Of a DNA stretch of 64,000 nt, positions 22,397-33,740 are shown piece after piece. The stretch is taken from assembly GCA_963580285.1 (NCBI GenBank), contig OY757021.1, forward strand, positions 96,273,221 to 96,337,220. Reading direction: 5' to 3'. Position 1 is the first letter of the stretch; each line of letters begins with the position of its first letter. The translations under genes and the position numbers were made by a program. This DNA is from Lucinisca nassula. Its lineage: Eukaryota > Mollusca > Bivalvia > Lucinida > Lucinidae. Below the pieces are notes generated by a model, which was not told the origin of the DNA, ran no database searches, and worked only from the letters and a program-made list of their open reading frames with translations.

Positions 22397-22720
22397 ATCA
22401 AAACACACACTGGTTCCCGGTACACAAGTTATCTGTGTTTTATCGCACATTAGAACCGGTACACAGATAGGTAAGTTTTTGGACATGCGCAATGTTCTGG
22501 ACAGTTCGGCACGCGGTTAATTGACAGATCAAACATTGCCGCCTTTTGAAGTTTGCGCGCACGTGGGGAGTGGCAATTGAACTATGTAGTGCATGCATAA
22601 AATGTATCAAATTATTTCGATTTTACTTATTTATTGCTATCACTATCAGAATAGAATATAGAATAGAATATTTTATTCGGCATATCATCTACAAAGAGGG
22701 TGTTCCCCACATTGTATATT
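22397..22720 (-). promoter_or_regulatory. Upstream region / 5' UTR of the RBM47-like gene
   Basis: The open frame continues upstream to a TTG at 22492 without a stop, so part of this stretch may be coding. Further upstream the sequence becomes CpG-rich (GCGCGCACGTGGGG near 22552-22567), unlike the AT-rich surroundings. That would suit a TATA-less promoter, and I see no TATA box. A short AATAGAATA-rich piece at 22650-22670 looks like repeat tail. Confidence 0.35.
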
Positions 22721-22726
22721 GTTAGA

Positions 22727-22885
22727 GTTTAATGGCCCAGTCAACACCCTTGTGAGGTCTAGGGACTAGTTCTGTCGGTCGAAGGTCCTGGTGAAGGATT
22801 GTGATTTTTATTCTAAACACTATTTAGGTCATTTTTGAGCCGGTCAGTTTACCTATCCACACGTTTCCTACTTTTCAGAGCCAAT
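22727..22885 (-). repeat. SINE C 3' fragment
   Basis: GAGTTTAATGGCCCAGTCAA and GAGCCGGTCAGTTTACCTAT with CCACACGTTTCC match the antisense of SINE C. An extra about 70-bp piece is inserted. Confidence 0.7.
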
Positions 22886-24539
22886 TACTAATTTATTTTA
22901 GTTCGATTGCGATGAAAGCTTTAAGCTTATTGAATCGCTCTCGAACACTCATTCCGGGTGTTTACACGCGCGCGAGAGAGAGAGGCAGTGGTTTTTACAC
23001 CACTGCTACCCATTTACACCATTTGAAAGGGTTCCCCGCCGTATAGCACGAATCAATGCAAATTTAAGTAGCATACCATGATACCAACAGACTATCCGAC
23101 CATCAGCGGCCCCCGCCCATCGGGGCTTGAAGAAATAGATGGGCTGCATGATGCTTCCACGCAGAGCTGAATCCGGCCCGCACACTAGTACTGGTAAACC
23201 GCTTAAAGGATCTAAGCCTGTCCAGGAACCGCGGTGCGAGGCGGACCGTCCATGCTAATAAACCCTATTGGTTTCATTGGGCGACAGGGCTTGAGATGCC
23301 ATTTCATCTCGATGTCGGGTAAAAGTCCCACAAAATTGGAAGCAACGTCTCCAAAACGACCTTTACAGTGTTGACGGGGACGTTAAACCTCAAACCAAAC
23401 AAAACAAACGCAGAGCTGAAACCGACCCGCACACGAGTACTGGTAAACCGCTTAGAGGATCTAAGCCTGCACAGGCAAAGCGTTGCGAGAGTCGGACCGT
23501 CAATGCTTATAAATCATTTTGGTTTCATTGGGCAACATTTACACGGGTGGTAATCAGGGGAACTAGCTCGAAAATGAGTCAATGGAAATTTGTTCCCTCG
23601 ACAAATCCGGGAACTCTCGAGCTAGCTCCATCACCAAGAAACTCGTAAACAAAGGTAGGTCTCGAAGAGTTTTATCACCATTTTTTTTCTTTGTAAGCTA
23701 TGTATAAAAAAATCCGGCAATGCAGTTCCACATAGAAATGATTTAACTTTGTACTCCGCTAGAATTTGCCATGGAAATTTGCAGCGCTGGAGTATGAATG
23801 AAACCCAAACTTTTTATCACGGACCGGAAAAATTGTCAATTTATGTCATTACGGAGATTTTGACCGAAGATTTTTCATTTTCCGTCAAAAGTACGCCCTT
23901 GGCACCCACAGAAACAACATCCCTGGTGAAATGAAACATGGAAAGTGTGAAATAAGCAAAAAAATATGGCAGTGATTACGTAACTTGCGAGTTATGACGA
24001 AATTACTGTCCGAGCTAGTCTTCTCGACAAGGAGCTAGTTCACTCGACATAAAAAAGAAAATGAAACGTTCATCAGATTTGATGTCTTTCTATGGTCCCA
24101 CCCAGGTTATCCAACTGGTTTCTTTACCTCTGGCTAACAAAGGTAGGTCTCGAAGAGTTTTATCACCATTTTTTTTCTTTGTAAGCTATTTATAAAATAA
24201 ATCCGGCAATGCAGTTCCACATAGAAATGATTTAACTTTGTACTCCGCTAGAATTTGCCATGGAAATTTGCAGCGCTGGAGTATGAATGAAAGTAAACTT
24301 TTTATTACGGACCTGAAAAATTGTTAATTAATGTCATTACGGAGATTTTGGCCGACGACTTTTCATTTTCCGTCAAAAGTACGCCCTTCACACCCATAGA
24401 AACAACATTCCTGGTGAAATAAAACAGAGTCTTATCATAAGGAACAATGATATATTTGGTTTAGGGGTTGGGAGCTGAATTATTTTCAAAATATTAGACA
24501 TTTTGAGTTTTCCATACAAATGCCTATATGTCAATTTTA

Positions 24540-24930
24540 CGTTTTATGTAATTTTACCCCAAGGCCCATCCAGAGGCAATTGTATCATGAACGAAAAGTT
24601 CTTTGGCTGAGTAAGTGTCATGCGAAATTTCAACTTTGTAGCATAACAGAAACGGGAATTATGGGCTCCAAGAGAAACGCGAACGTTAACTTTAACGTTT
24701 GTTAGACTCTGGTTAGGACTCTTGGGCAATGGCATCTGACACTCGGACACGCTCAGGAGCATGGCCCTGGGACAATCGTATCATGAACAGAAAGGTCACG
24801 GTCTGAGTAAGCGTCATACCGATTTTCAATTTTGTAGTATAACATAAATGGAAGTTATGGGCTCCAAGAGAAAGGCAGACGTAAACTTCGAAATTTGTTA
24901 GACTCTGTTTATGAACGCGACTTTCCATTG
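24540..24930 (+). repeat. Two-copy tandem repeat, about 190-bp unit
   Basis: TGTATCATGAACGAAAAG, AGTTATGGGCTCCAAGAGAAA and TTTGTTAGACTCTG occur twice in order. Confidence 0.75.
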
Positions 24931-25012
24931 CAAAACTAGGACATCCATATATGACTCAAGAGAGGCTCGAACCACACCGACAGGATACCTAATCGACATA
25001 GATTCATGTTGT

Positions 25013-25170
25013 TAGGTGATTAGTTGCTTAATAGATCACTGTCTGTCGGGCACAAGTGCAGAGATCACTCGCGGTACGCGCCCGTGATCACTCGCGCTAC
25101 GCGCTCATGATCTATTCACTATAACGACTGACTTCCAGTCTGTGATATATTAAGCAACTAATAAGCACCA
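25013..25170. repeat. Hairpin MITE with CGCG-rich loop
   Basis: GGTGATTAGTTGCTTAATA is inverted to TATTAAGCAACTAATAAGCACC. The centre has two direct copies of GATCACTCGCG-TACGCGC. Confidence 0.75.
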
Positions 25171-25554
25171 TCTTATCTTTCAACAATTTAGTCGAAAACT
25201 GTGTTGAGCATTTATGGGTATAGGGGAAACGATAGTTTGTTCGAGGCATCTGGGTCACATGACCAAGATGGTTACCATGCCATATATATGGTGAAACCAT
25301 TAAAAATCTTCTCTAGAACCAGTGGGCTGATTTCAAGGAACTTGTAGTACCTAGGACTGCAGCACAACATAATTTGTATAAACGATGACTTTAGGTTTAT
25401 TAAAAATAATCAGATCACCTGCGGGAACAATATGTGATTTCTGAGTGAAACAAAAATCATCAAAAAGATTACCGGTAGGAATCAAATACTTCATTTATTT
25501 AATCAAACCTTTACACGACACTGACATTTGTGTGCATATATATTTTCTCTCTTT

Positions 25555-25795
25555 TCCCATCCATCCTTCCATCCATCTACCCACCGACCCATCCATCCAT
25601 CCGTCCGTCTGTCTGTCCGTCTATATGTTCGTTCGTCCATCCGTCCTCCAATTGACCAATCCTTCCAAATACCCACTCATCCCTTTCTATTGTGCACCCT
25701 TCCATCCATCCATCCATCCATCAATCATTCCATCCATCCATCCATCCATCCATCCATCCATCCATCCATCCATCCATCCATCCAACATCCATTGA
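25555..25795. repeat. CATC microsatellite
   Basis: Degenerate CCAT/CCGT units pass into about 18 pure CATC units near 25727-25785. Confidence 0.97.
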
Positions 25796-26684
25796 TCCGC
25801 TCCAAATGGGAGGGGGCGAAGCAACTAGGTGGGCGAAATGACTAAGGGGGGCGAAAAGACCAGGCTCTGTTGGCAAAACAGGGGTGTAAATTGGGGGCGA
25901 AACGAACAGGGAGAAACGACTGGGGGACGCCTTTGGGGCATAGCATCTTGTTACCCAACTAGCCAGAAGTAAAGAAACCAGTTGGATAACCTGGGTGGGA
26001 CCATAGAAAGACATCGAATCTGATGAATGTTTCATTTTCTTTTTTATGTCGAGTGAACTAGCTCCTTGTCGAGAAGACTAGCTCGGACAGTAATTTCGTA
26101 ATAAGTCGCAAGTTACGTAATCACGGCAAAAAATTTTTTTGCTAATTTCAAACTGTCCATGTTCCATTTCACCAGGGATGTTGTTTCTGTGGGTGTGAAG
26201 GGCGTACTTTTGACGGATAATGAAAAATCGTCGGCCAAAATCTCCGTAATGACATAAATTGACAATTTGTCCGGTCCGTGATAAAAAGTTTGGGTTTCAT
26301 TCATACTCCAGCGCTGCAAATTTCCATGGCAAATTCTAGCGGAGTACAAAGTTAAATCATTTCTATGTGGAACTGCATTGACGGATTTTTTTATACATAG
26401 CTTACAAAGAAAAAAATGGTGATAAAACTCTTCGAGACCTACCTTTGTTTACGAGTTTCTTGGTGATGGAGCTAGCTCGAGAGTTCCCGGATTTGTCGAG
26501 GGAACAAATTTCCATTGACTCATTTTCGAGCTAGTTCCCCTGATTACCACCCGTGATTTAATCTCAATGTCGGGTAAAAATCCCCCAAAATTGGAAGCGA
26601 CGTTTCCAAAATGAGCTTTACAGTGTTGATCGGGACATTAAACCTCACAAATCAAACAAACAAACTATCCGACCATCAGAGCAC

Positions 26685-26975
26685 TAATTCGTTCATATTT
26701 AGTGATATCACTTATTCCATTTTGTGATATCACTAATTCGATTTTGTGACAGCCTATCACATAATCATGTCTATTTAGTGATATCACGAAATCGAATTAG
26801 TGATATCGCAAAATTCGTGATATAACAAAATAAGTTTGATTTAGTGATGTCACTAATTCATTTATTGATATCACTAATTCGTTTTTTTATATCACAAATT
26901 CATCGCTATTTAGTGATATCACTAAATAGAATTAGTGATATCACTAATTGGATTTAGTGATATCACAAGATAGGG
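26685..26975. repeat. Array of GTGATATCAC palindromes
   Basis: More than ten copies of the 10-bp palindrome GTGATATCAC, or near matches, are separated by AATTCG or TAAAT spacers in about 290 bp. Confidence 0.9.
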
Positions 26976-27049
26976 CATTTATAGTAAAACGGCACTTCAT
27001 GCTTTGCCAGTAGCATATCTCAGAGCCTGGTCTATTAGAAGTCTTGTTA

Positions 27050-27690
27050 GATTCTGAGCTATATAGTATCACTGAAGCGTGTCTTGTGCTTTTGGTGTTT
27101 CTCTTCGCTAGTCTTGGTTACTGGCCCTAGTGGTGTGAACAGTGTCAGTTCCAATGCATCTAAACGACACAAGACGTCATTGGTGAATGGTGAATGCTTG
27201 CCTTGATGTCCTGTTTCAGCTTGGAGATACCCAATCGCGTTGGCACTTATTTGCCCTGTGATCGTCGTGCGCAGGCTGAGTTTGCGGCACAAGCCTGCGC
27301 CAAATGGTCTGCACCAAACAGTCATCCTATCCTTCCTTCGCATAGTGACATAGTCAACCAGATACCTGTCTGAGGCGAGTGTGCGTCCATGGTGTTGCGA
27401 GTTGGCAGAGGTGATGGTAATCAGTAGATCATGCGCTGCACACTCCCTCAGAAGTGGTTAGTGAATCGTTTAAGTGGTTAAGTGGTCTATGCCCACTCTT
27501 GCACTGAAGTCCCCAAGGACTGCAAGGAGACGCACGCAGTTAGTTCGTCTGATGCTAGAGGTCCCGTTCGATCCCCGACAGCGGTGATAAAGCTTTCATC
27601 CTGCCTAAAATGTCCGCGAGGAGTATGACAGTATATAGAGAATAAGGAATCTGGAGTGTATGTAATGGTCAAATGTGACCAGTCACCTTT
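27050..27690 (-). pseudogene. Degenerate LINE endonuclease domain
   Basis: The minus strand translates in broken frames to VLGDFSARVGIDHL, LLRECAAHDLLITIT, RYLVDYVTMRRKDRM and RLDALELTLFTPLGP. GDFxAR and the LIDYV-type block are typical of APE endonucleases of non-LTR retrotransposons. Stops and frameshifts make it dead. The RT of a similar element is at 32464-33740. Confidence 0.75.
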
Positions 27691-29786
27691 TTAGCTCACC
27701 TGGGCCGAAGGCTCCAGGGGAGCTTATAGTATAGTGGGTCCTCCCACGTCCGTCGTCCGTCCACACTTTTGAGCAGCTATATCTCTGCAGACTGAAGGCT
27801 GATCTCAATCATTTCTCATCTGTAGCATGCCTCTGGTGGGGCACTGATGACATAAGCTTTGTTTTGAAATCGCATGAAAACTTTGGTTGCTATGGCAATC
27901 ACAAGGACCCGTAGACTTACAATGGGAAAATGCTTGTCATCACCGTAGCCCCTTCAGTTTTGATCGGATCTTTCTGAAACTTATATATATAAGGTGGCTG
28001 GGGATAAAACCTCGGATGAGTTCGAAAACCGGCCAAGTCGGCCCATTTATCATAGAGTTACGTCCCTTTGATTGCTGAAAATGCCGATTTTTGACATTGT
28101 CATCACCGAAGCCCATTCGGTTTTGATCGGATCTTCCTGAAACTTATATGTAAGGTGGTTGGGGATAAAATCTCGGATGAGTTCGAAAACCGGCCAAGTC
28201 GGCCCATTTATCGTAGAGTAAAGTTCCTTTGATTGCTGAAAATGCTTATTTTTGACCTTGTCATCACCGTAGCCCTTTCAGTTTGATCGAATCTTTCTGA
28301 AACTTAAATGTAACGTGGCTGGGGATTAAATCTCGGATGAGTTCGAAAACCAGCCCAGTTGGTCCATTTATCACAGAGTAACGTCCCTTTGATTGCTGAA
28401 AATGCCGATTTTGACCTTGTCATCACCGTAGCCCTTTTAGGTTTGATCTGATCTTTCTGAAACTTATATGTAAGGTGGCTGGGGATAAAACCTCGGATAA
28501 GTTCGAATACCGGCCAAGTTGGCATATTTATCATAGAGTTAGGTCCCTTTGATTGCTAAAAATGTTGATTTTTGACCTTGTCATCACTGTAGCCCCTTCA
28601 GTTTTGATCGGATCTTTCTGAAACTTATATGTAAGGTGGCTTGGGATAAAACCTCGGATGACCAAGTCGCCCCATTTACTATATAGTTATGTCCCTTTGA
28701 TGGCTGAAAATGTTGATTTTTGACCTTGTCATCACCATAGTCCCTTCAGTTTTGATTGGATCTTTCTGAAACTTATATGTAAGGTGACTGGGGATAAAAC
28801 CTAGAATGAGTTCGAATACCGGCCAAGTTAGCCCATTATCATAGATTTACGTCCCTTTGATTGATGAAAATGCCGATTTTTGACCTTGTCATCACCATAG
28901 CCCCTTCAGTTTTGATCGTATCTTTCTGAAACTTATATGTAAGGTGGCTGGGGATAAAATCTCGGATGAGTTCGAAAACAGGTCAAGTCAGCCGATTTAT
29001 CGTAGAGTTATTTCACTTTGATGGCTGAAAATGTTGATTTTTGACCTTGTCATCACCATAGCCCCTTCAGTTTTGATCGGATTTTTCTGAAACTTATTTG
29101 TAAGGTGGCAGGGATGAAACCTCGGATGAGTTCGAAAACTGGCCAAGTCGGCCCATTTATCTTAGAGTAACATCCCTTTGATTGCTAAAAATGCCAAATT
29201 TTGACCTTGTCATCACCGTAGCCCCTTCATTTTTGATCGGATCTTCCTGAAACGTATATGTAAGGTGGCTGGGAATAAAACCTTGGACGAGTTTGAATAC
29301 TGGCCAAGTCGGCATATTTATCATAGAGTAACGTGCCTTTGATTGCTTTAAATTGCCTTTTTCGGCCTTGTTAGCACTGCTGCCCCGTCAGTTTTGATCG
29401 GATCTTCATGAAAATTACAAACAAATAAGTCAGGCAGAAAAGCTCGGAGGAGTTTGAAAACTCGTTAGGTTTGCCTATTTGTCGCAGAGTAACACCCCTT
29501 TGATTGCAGCAGTTAATTGCTTATTTTTGAACTTGTCATCACCATAGCCCCATCAGTTTTTATCGGATCTTCTTAGCAAGTCAGGAATAAAAGCTTGAAT
29601 GAGTTTGAAAACTGGTGAGGTCAGCCTATTTATCATAGAGTTACATTCTACTTGATTTGCAGAAATTGCCTACCCTGTCATCACAATGTCCTTCCATTAA
29701 TCCTTCAGTAAAGGTTGGCACTTCCTGAAACTTTGACGCTGTAAGCTCAGGTGAGCGATACAGGACCAGCTTGGTCCTCTTGTTTT
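27691..29786 (+). repeat. Hairpin-headed tandem-array element, about 160-bp unit, about 12 copies
   Basis: The head AGCTCACCTGGGCC with GGGGAGCT precedes CGTCCGTCGTCCGTCC. Units then carry CTTGTCATCACCGTAGCCCC, TTTTGATCGGATCTT, AAGGTGGCTGGGGATAAAAC and GAGTTCGAAAACCGGCC. It closes with CTCAGGTGAGCGATACAGG and GGTCCTCTTGTTTT, like the element ending at 17257. Confidence 0.85.
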
Positions 29787-30073
29787 AATGCCCCGCCAAA
29801 TTGTGGCGGGTATTGTGTTATACCCTCCGAAATTTTGAGTGTCCGTACGTCCAACCGTCAGCGCTGTACGCTCCATAACTCTGATACCATGTGAGATATT
29901 TTCACGACACTTCGCAGATATGTAAAGTACAATGAAACGACGTGCAGAGCAAATGAATTGTAATTCTTGATTTTCCTACTTTTGGAATTATTGCCCGTTA
30001 AACATTGAACATAGCCATTTCTATTATGTACCCATGTCCGCTCCCATTTTCATTAAACTTCACAAAATGTGAA

Positions 30074-30373
30074 TGGCGCTCGCTCATCGGGGCTTGAAGA
30101 AATAGATGGGCTGAATGATGCTTCCACGCAGAGCTGAAACAGACCGCACATGAGTACTGGTAAACCGCTTAGAGGATCTAAGCCTGCCCAGGCAAAGCGG
30201 TCCTAGTCGGACCTATTGGTTTCATTGGGCGACAGGACTTGAGAAGTCACTTCATCTCAATATCGGGTAGAAATCCCACAAAATTTGAAGCAGCGTCTCC
30301 AAAATGACCTATACAGTGTTGACGGGGACGTTAAACCTCAAATCAAACAAACAAACAAACAAACAAACTGAAA
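30074..30373 (+). repeat. SINE A, full length
   Basis: Duplication CACAAAATGTGAA at 30061-30073 and CACAAAAATGTGAA at 30374-30387. It has an extended CAAA tail. Confidence 0.88.
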
Positions 30374-30495
30374 CACAAAAATGTGAAGCACCATGAGACG
30401 ACTTGCAGAACATAAAAATCATAACTCTGATTTGCCTACTTCTGGTGTTATCGCCCTTTGAATTTTGAACATAGCCATTTCTACCTTGCACTAGA

Positions 30496-30790
30496 CGGGC
30501 TTGAAGCGTGAAGAAATATATGCGCTGCATGATGTTTCCACACAGAGCTGAATCCGACCGCACACGTGTACTGGTAAACCGCTCCGAGGATCTAAGCCTG
30601 CCCAGGCAAAGCGGTGCAATTTGGACCGTGGACCCATGTTTAAAAACCGTATTGGTTTCATTGGTCGACAATTCTTGAGATGTCATTTCACCTCAATGTC
30701 GGGTAAAAGTCCCACAAAATTGGAAGCAACGTCTCCAAAATGACATATACAGTGTTGACGGGGACGTTAAACCTCAAATCAAACAAACAA
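30496..30790 (+). repeat. SINE A, full length
   Basis: A 13-bp duplication ACCTTGCACTAGA lies at 30483-30495 and 30791-30803. Confidence 0.92.
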
Positions 30791-31207
30791 ACCTTGCACT
30801 AGAGTCCGCTTTGTAAGTGGAAAACCGTTGAAGGTATTTTCATGAAATTTCTCACAAATGTTAATCACCATGAGACCAAGTGCAAGACACAAGAACTTTA
30901 ACTCTGGTTAACCTGCTTCTGAAGGTATGGCCCTTTGAAGATAGTAAATGTTGAAAATAGCCATTTCTACCAACAGTTTACTCGTGTCCTCTCTGTTAGT
31001 TGGAAACCGTTTCAGATATTTTGATGAAACTGCACAAAAACGTAAAGCATTATGAGTTGAGATCCAGATCACATGAACCATTACACTGGCTAATCTACTT
31101 CTGGCTTTATGGCCCTTTGGACATGGAAAAACGTGATTTCTGTAACATATTTGTGTCTGCTCTATAACTGATTGAGATAGTTTCTTGAGTACATCACCAT
31201 GATATGA

Positions 31208-31439
31208 GCCCCGCCAAGCGAATTTGTGTCTTCGAGCATTCTGTCATGACAAATTTTAACTGCGCATGCCCAGCCATTCAGAGTGGCCAGGCATATGGCT
31301 TTCTGACTGACGGTTCCTCTTGATTCACTGCTTGTTTGAGCGAGCAGCGAAGGTTCTGGCGAGACTGCGCGGATGCGCAGGCTCGCCTGAACCTTCGCTG
31401 CTCGCATAGGCGATAAGTACCAAAATCGCTTGACGGGGC
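31208..31439. mobile_element. MITE with GCCCCG-CAAGCGA ends and inner hairpin
   Basis: GCCCCGCCAAGCGAATTTG on the left is inverted as CAAAATCGCTTGACGGGGC on the right. Inside, 31340-31405 forms a strong hairpin (GCGAGCAGCGAAGGTTC against GAACCTTCGCTGCTCGC). Confidence 0.8.
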
Positions 31440-32017
31440 CCAATTATGATCTTTGATATGATATGATATGCAGAACGCAAGAACCATAACTCTAAATTAC
31501 CTGCTTTTGGAATCGCCACCCTTTGAACATTGTAAAAAAGTGACCAGATACATTTGTGCCCTTTCTATAACTTAAAAAAAAACGGTTTCAGAGATTTTCT
31601 TAAAGCCTGCATGAATGTAAAGCAAAATAAGATGACATTAAGAACACAAGAGCCGTAGGTCTGGCTTAGCTAAGTTTTTAATTATGGCTCTTTGAACATT
31701 GAAAGTAACGATTGTTGTATTACGTATATTTCTATCTTGTAACTCTGTAAACAGAAACCTGTTTTGGGATAATTTCCGTTAACTTACCATGTATGTGAAG
31801 CATCACGAGAGTTTCTGTAGAACATGAGATTTGTAATTCTGGTTCACGTTTTACTGGAGTTATGTGGCCTTTTGAACATTGACAATATTCATCTTTCATA
31901 TATTTTAGGAAACACTAATGTACCTTCACATTAAATGATGCTTGATAAATTTGCAGTGGTGGGGCATGATGCAGTGCTTGCAACGAAAACAACATTCATG
32001 TTTGGTTTTGTTTTGAT

Positions 32018-32166
32018 CCCAACAGGCGAAGGTCGCTAGTACAACGTCAAATGAACGTCGGTGCAACGTCAAGACGTTGCACCGACGTTGATGTGACGTT
32101 GCATAAACGTCATAACGTCGCATCGACGTCGATATGACGTCACAATTACGTCATGTGCCTGGGGGG
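32018..32166. repeat. AACGTC palindromic MITE
   Basis: Multiple ACGTC/GACGT boxes lie between CAACAGGCGAAGGTCG and ACGTCATGTGCCTGGG. A better copy with CCAGCAGGCACACG ends is at 52878-53043. A relic is at 46680-46790. Confidence 0.75.
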
Positions 32167-32402
32167 TGTTCTTCCAATCTCCACTATTGCTGATCAGCGG
32201 CTCGATATACATGTAAGTGCAGTAACGACCATAATAAATAAATAAAATTGCGCCGGTGTAAGCAGCAGCAATAACAACATGACGATATTGCAAACAAAAA
32301 AATACAAAAAAAAAAACATGAAACTGAATTTCTCTTCCACAGACTATTTGCTCGCAAAACAGATTGGGCTGCATGGTGCTTCCGCGCAGAGCCTCGACTA
32401 CT

Positions 32403-32463
32403 CCCAAATCACAAGTCCTGGTGTATGAAGGTCATTAATTTTGACGTTTCTGATTCTGATAGC
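32403..32463 (+). mobile_element. LINE 3'-end fragment
   Basis: CACAAGTCCTGGTGTATGAA with GGTCATT and the TTCTGATTCTGAT tail match the 3' end of the elements at 2798 and 39785. Confidence 0.7.
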
Positions 32464-33740
32464 CTATGCAAGGCTCCAGACTTAGCAACAAGTCTGATAA
32501 CGGATATGAAGATCTGTGATGCCTTTAAGACAATTCATGGTCCCCAGAGTTCGGGAACTATCCCACCCTTTGTGCGAATGGAACTTTTCTTCTGACCGAC
32601 AATGAAGCTATCTTGAAAAGATGAGCTGAATACTTTGGTGTCCTCAATCGGCCTTCATATATTAATGATGAAGCCATCAACAGCTACCACAGGTAGAATA
32701 TTTTATCAGTTACCCCCTATATATATTGCATTGTAACACATTGACCTGATAAAGATATGCTATCTCAGGACAAGTGAGCTTTATCACGTCAACGCGATAT
32801 CGCACTTTTATGAATGAACCGGACTACCGGAAAAAATGTTATAATAGCTGGAAAAAATGGAAAAATTCCTTGGCAAAAGTACCATAGGAAAAATTACGGT
32901 CAGACTAAACTAAATATATGGACCAATTAGTGCATGCCTGAATGTTGAGATGCACTGAGGATAATCGATAACTGGACGTAAATTGCATATATATATATAA
33001 AGAGTGAATAATGGGATGAACTGATAAATAGAATACCAGATTCGTGTCATTTGATACCAAGTTTATCAGGCTCGGCTTCGAGAACGCATGTAGAATCGCT
33101 CGGCAAGCCTCGCGATTCTACAAGCGTTCTCGAAGCCTTGCCTGATAAACTTGATATCAAAAGACACAAACCTGTTATTCTCTTTATCTGTCGCTCGATG
33201 AGTTCCCCGCCGTCTCTGACAGGGCTTCAGGATCAGACGAAATACCTGCAGAGATCTGCAAAGCAAGGGATCATCGAGTTACAAAGAAACTGGTGAGTTA
33301 TTTGGCATTATGTGGAGAAAAGAAGCCATCCCCCAGAAATTCAAATATTCAGCGCAATTATCCACATATTCAATCAGAAAGGGAATCCCCAAGTTTGTGA
33401 AAATCACCGGAGCACCTTTTTATTGTCGAGGCTTGGGGATTCCTTGGGGATTGCTGGGAAGATCCTTGCAAGAGACTTACTTAACTGACTGATTGAACAC
33501 CTTGAACAGTCAGGACTTCTACCAGTATGGAATCAGGAAGGACAGAGAAACAATAGACACGATCTTCACAGCAAGGCAGCTTCGAGAGTAATGCCAGAAA
33601 AAAGTGGATCCTTTCATGACATTTGCTGGCCTTACCAAAGCATTTGACACAGCCAGCAGAGTTCCAGGATGATATGCTTGCACGGGTTCAAAATGATGGC
33701 GAGTTTTCTGATCCAAGGATTTAAGCAAGGAAAGGTGCAT
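32464..33740 (+). pseudogene. Degenerate LINE reverse transcriptase, interrupted
   Basis: Broken frames read DAFKTIHGPQSSGTIPP, GSDEIPAEICK, WRKEAIPQKFK, IAGKILARDL, LIEHLEQSGLLP and FMTFAGLTKAFDTA. This order (linker, RT fingers, KAFD motif) fits the LINE whose ORF is often annotated as craniofacial-development-protein-2-like. A 150-bp hairpin element is inserted at 33031-33180. Multiple stops make it dead. Confidence 0.8.
33031..33180. repeat. 150-bp hairpin element with TCGGCAAGCCTCG loop
   Basis: The arms are near-perfect inversions from GAATACCAGATTCGTGTC to GACACAAACCTGTTATTC. The loop TCGGCAAGCCTCG is at 33100-33112, shared with 1601-1613. Confidence 0.88.

Larger units (their letters stand above)
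23542..26555. mobile_element. 3.0-kb DNA transposon with about 600-bp TIRs
   Basis: The termini are CACGGGTGGTAATCAGGGG and its exact inversion. The inversion runs about 600 bp (23542-24138 against 25955-26555) at high identity. A 5-bp duplication ATTTA is at 23537-23541 and 26556-26560. Part of the TIR is repeated directly inside (23653-23934 and 24137-24422). No transposase is seen. The interior holds a two-copy repeat, a hairpin MITE and a CATC array, so it is non-autonomous. Confidence 0.88.
23107..26663 (+). repeat. Dimeric SINE A, split by a 3.0-kb transposon
   Basis: Monomer 1 (23107-23408) is full length. Monomer 2 starts 5'-truncated at 23409 (CGCAGAGCTGAAACCG) and resumes at 26561 after the insertion. 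One 16-bp duplication ACTATCCGACCATCAG brackets the whole unit (23091-23106, 26664-26679), so the dimer was inserted as one piece. Confidence 0.9.
29787..31910 (+). repeat. Hairpin-headed tandem-array element with three insertions
   Basis: The head GCCCCGCCAAATTGTGGCGGG precedes GTCCGTACGTCC. Degenerate units follow (TTTTCATGAAA, CACCATGAGAC, GAACATTGAACATAGCCATTT). Two SINE A copies and a MITE (31208-31439) are inserted. Confidence 0.75.

Noticed and set aside
25445..25845. [12 protein letters not shown] open frames
   Set aside because: Translation of a CATC microsatellite.
26685..26975. CRISPR-like array
   Set aside because: The repeats are 10-bp palindromes at irregular spacing without unique spacers, in an animal genome.
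29757..29786. Helitron 3' end (hairpin before CTTG)
   Set aside because: The hairpin AGGACC/GGTCCT is present but the end is not CTRR, and no Helitron 5' TC end or Rep/helicase is seen.
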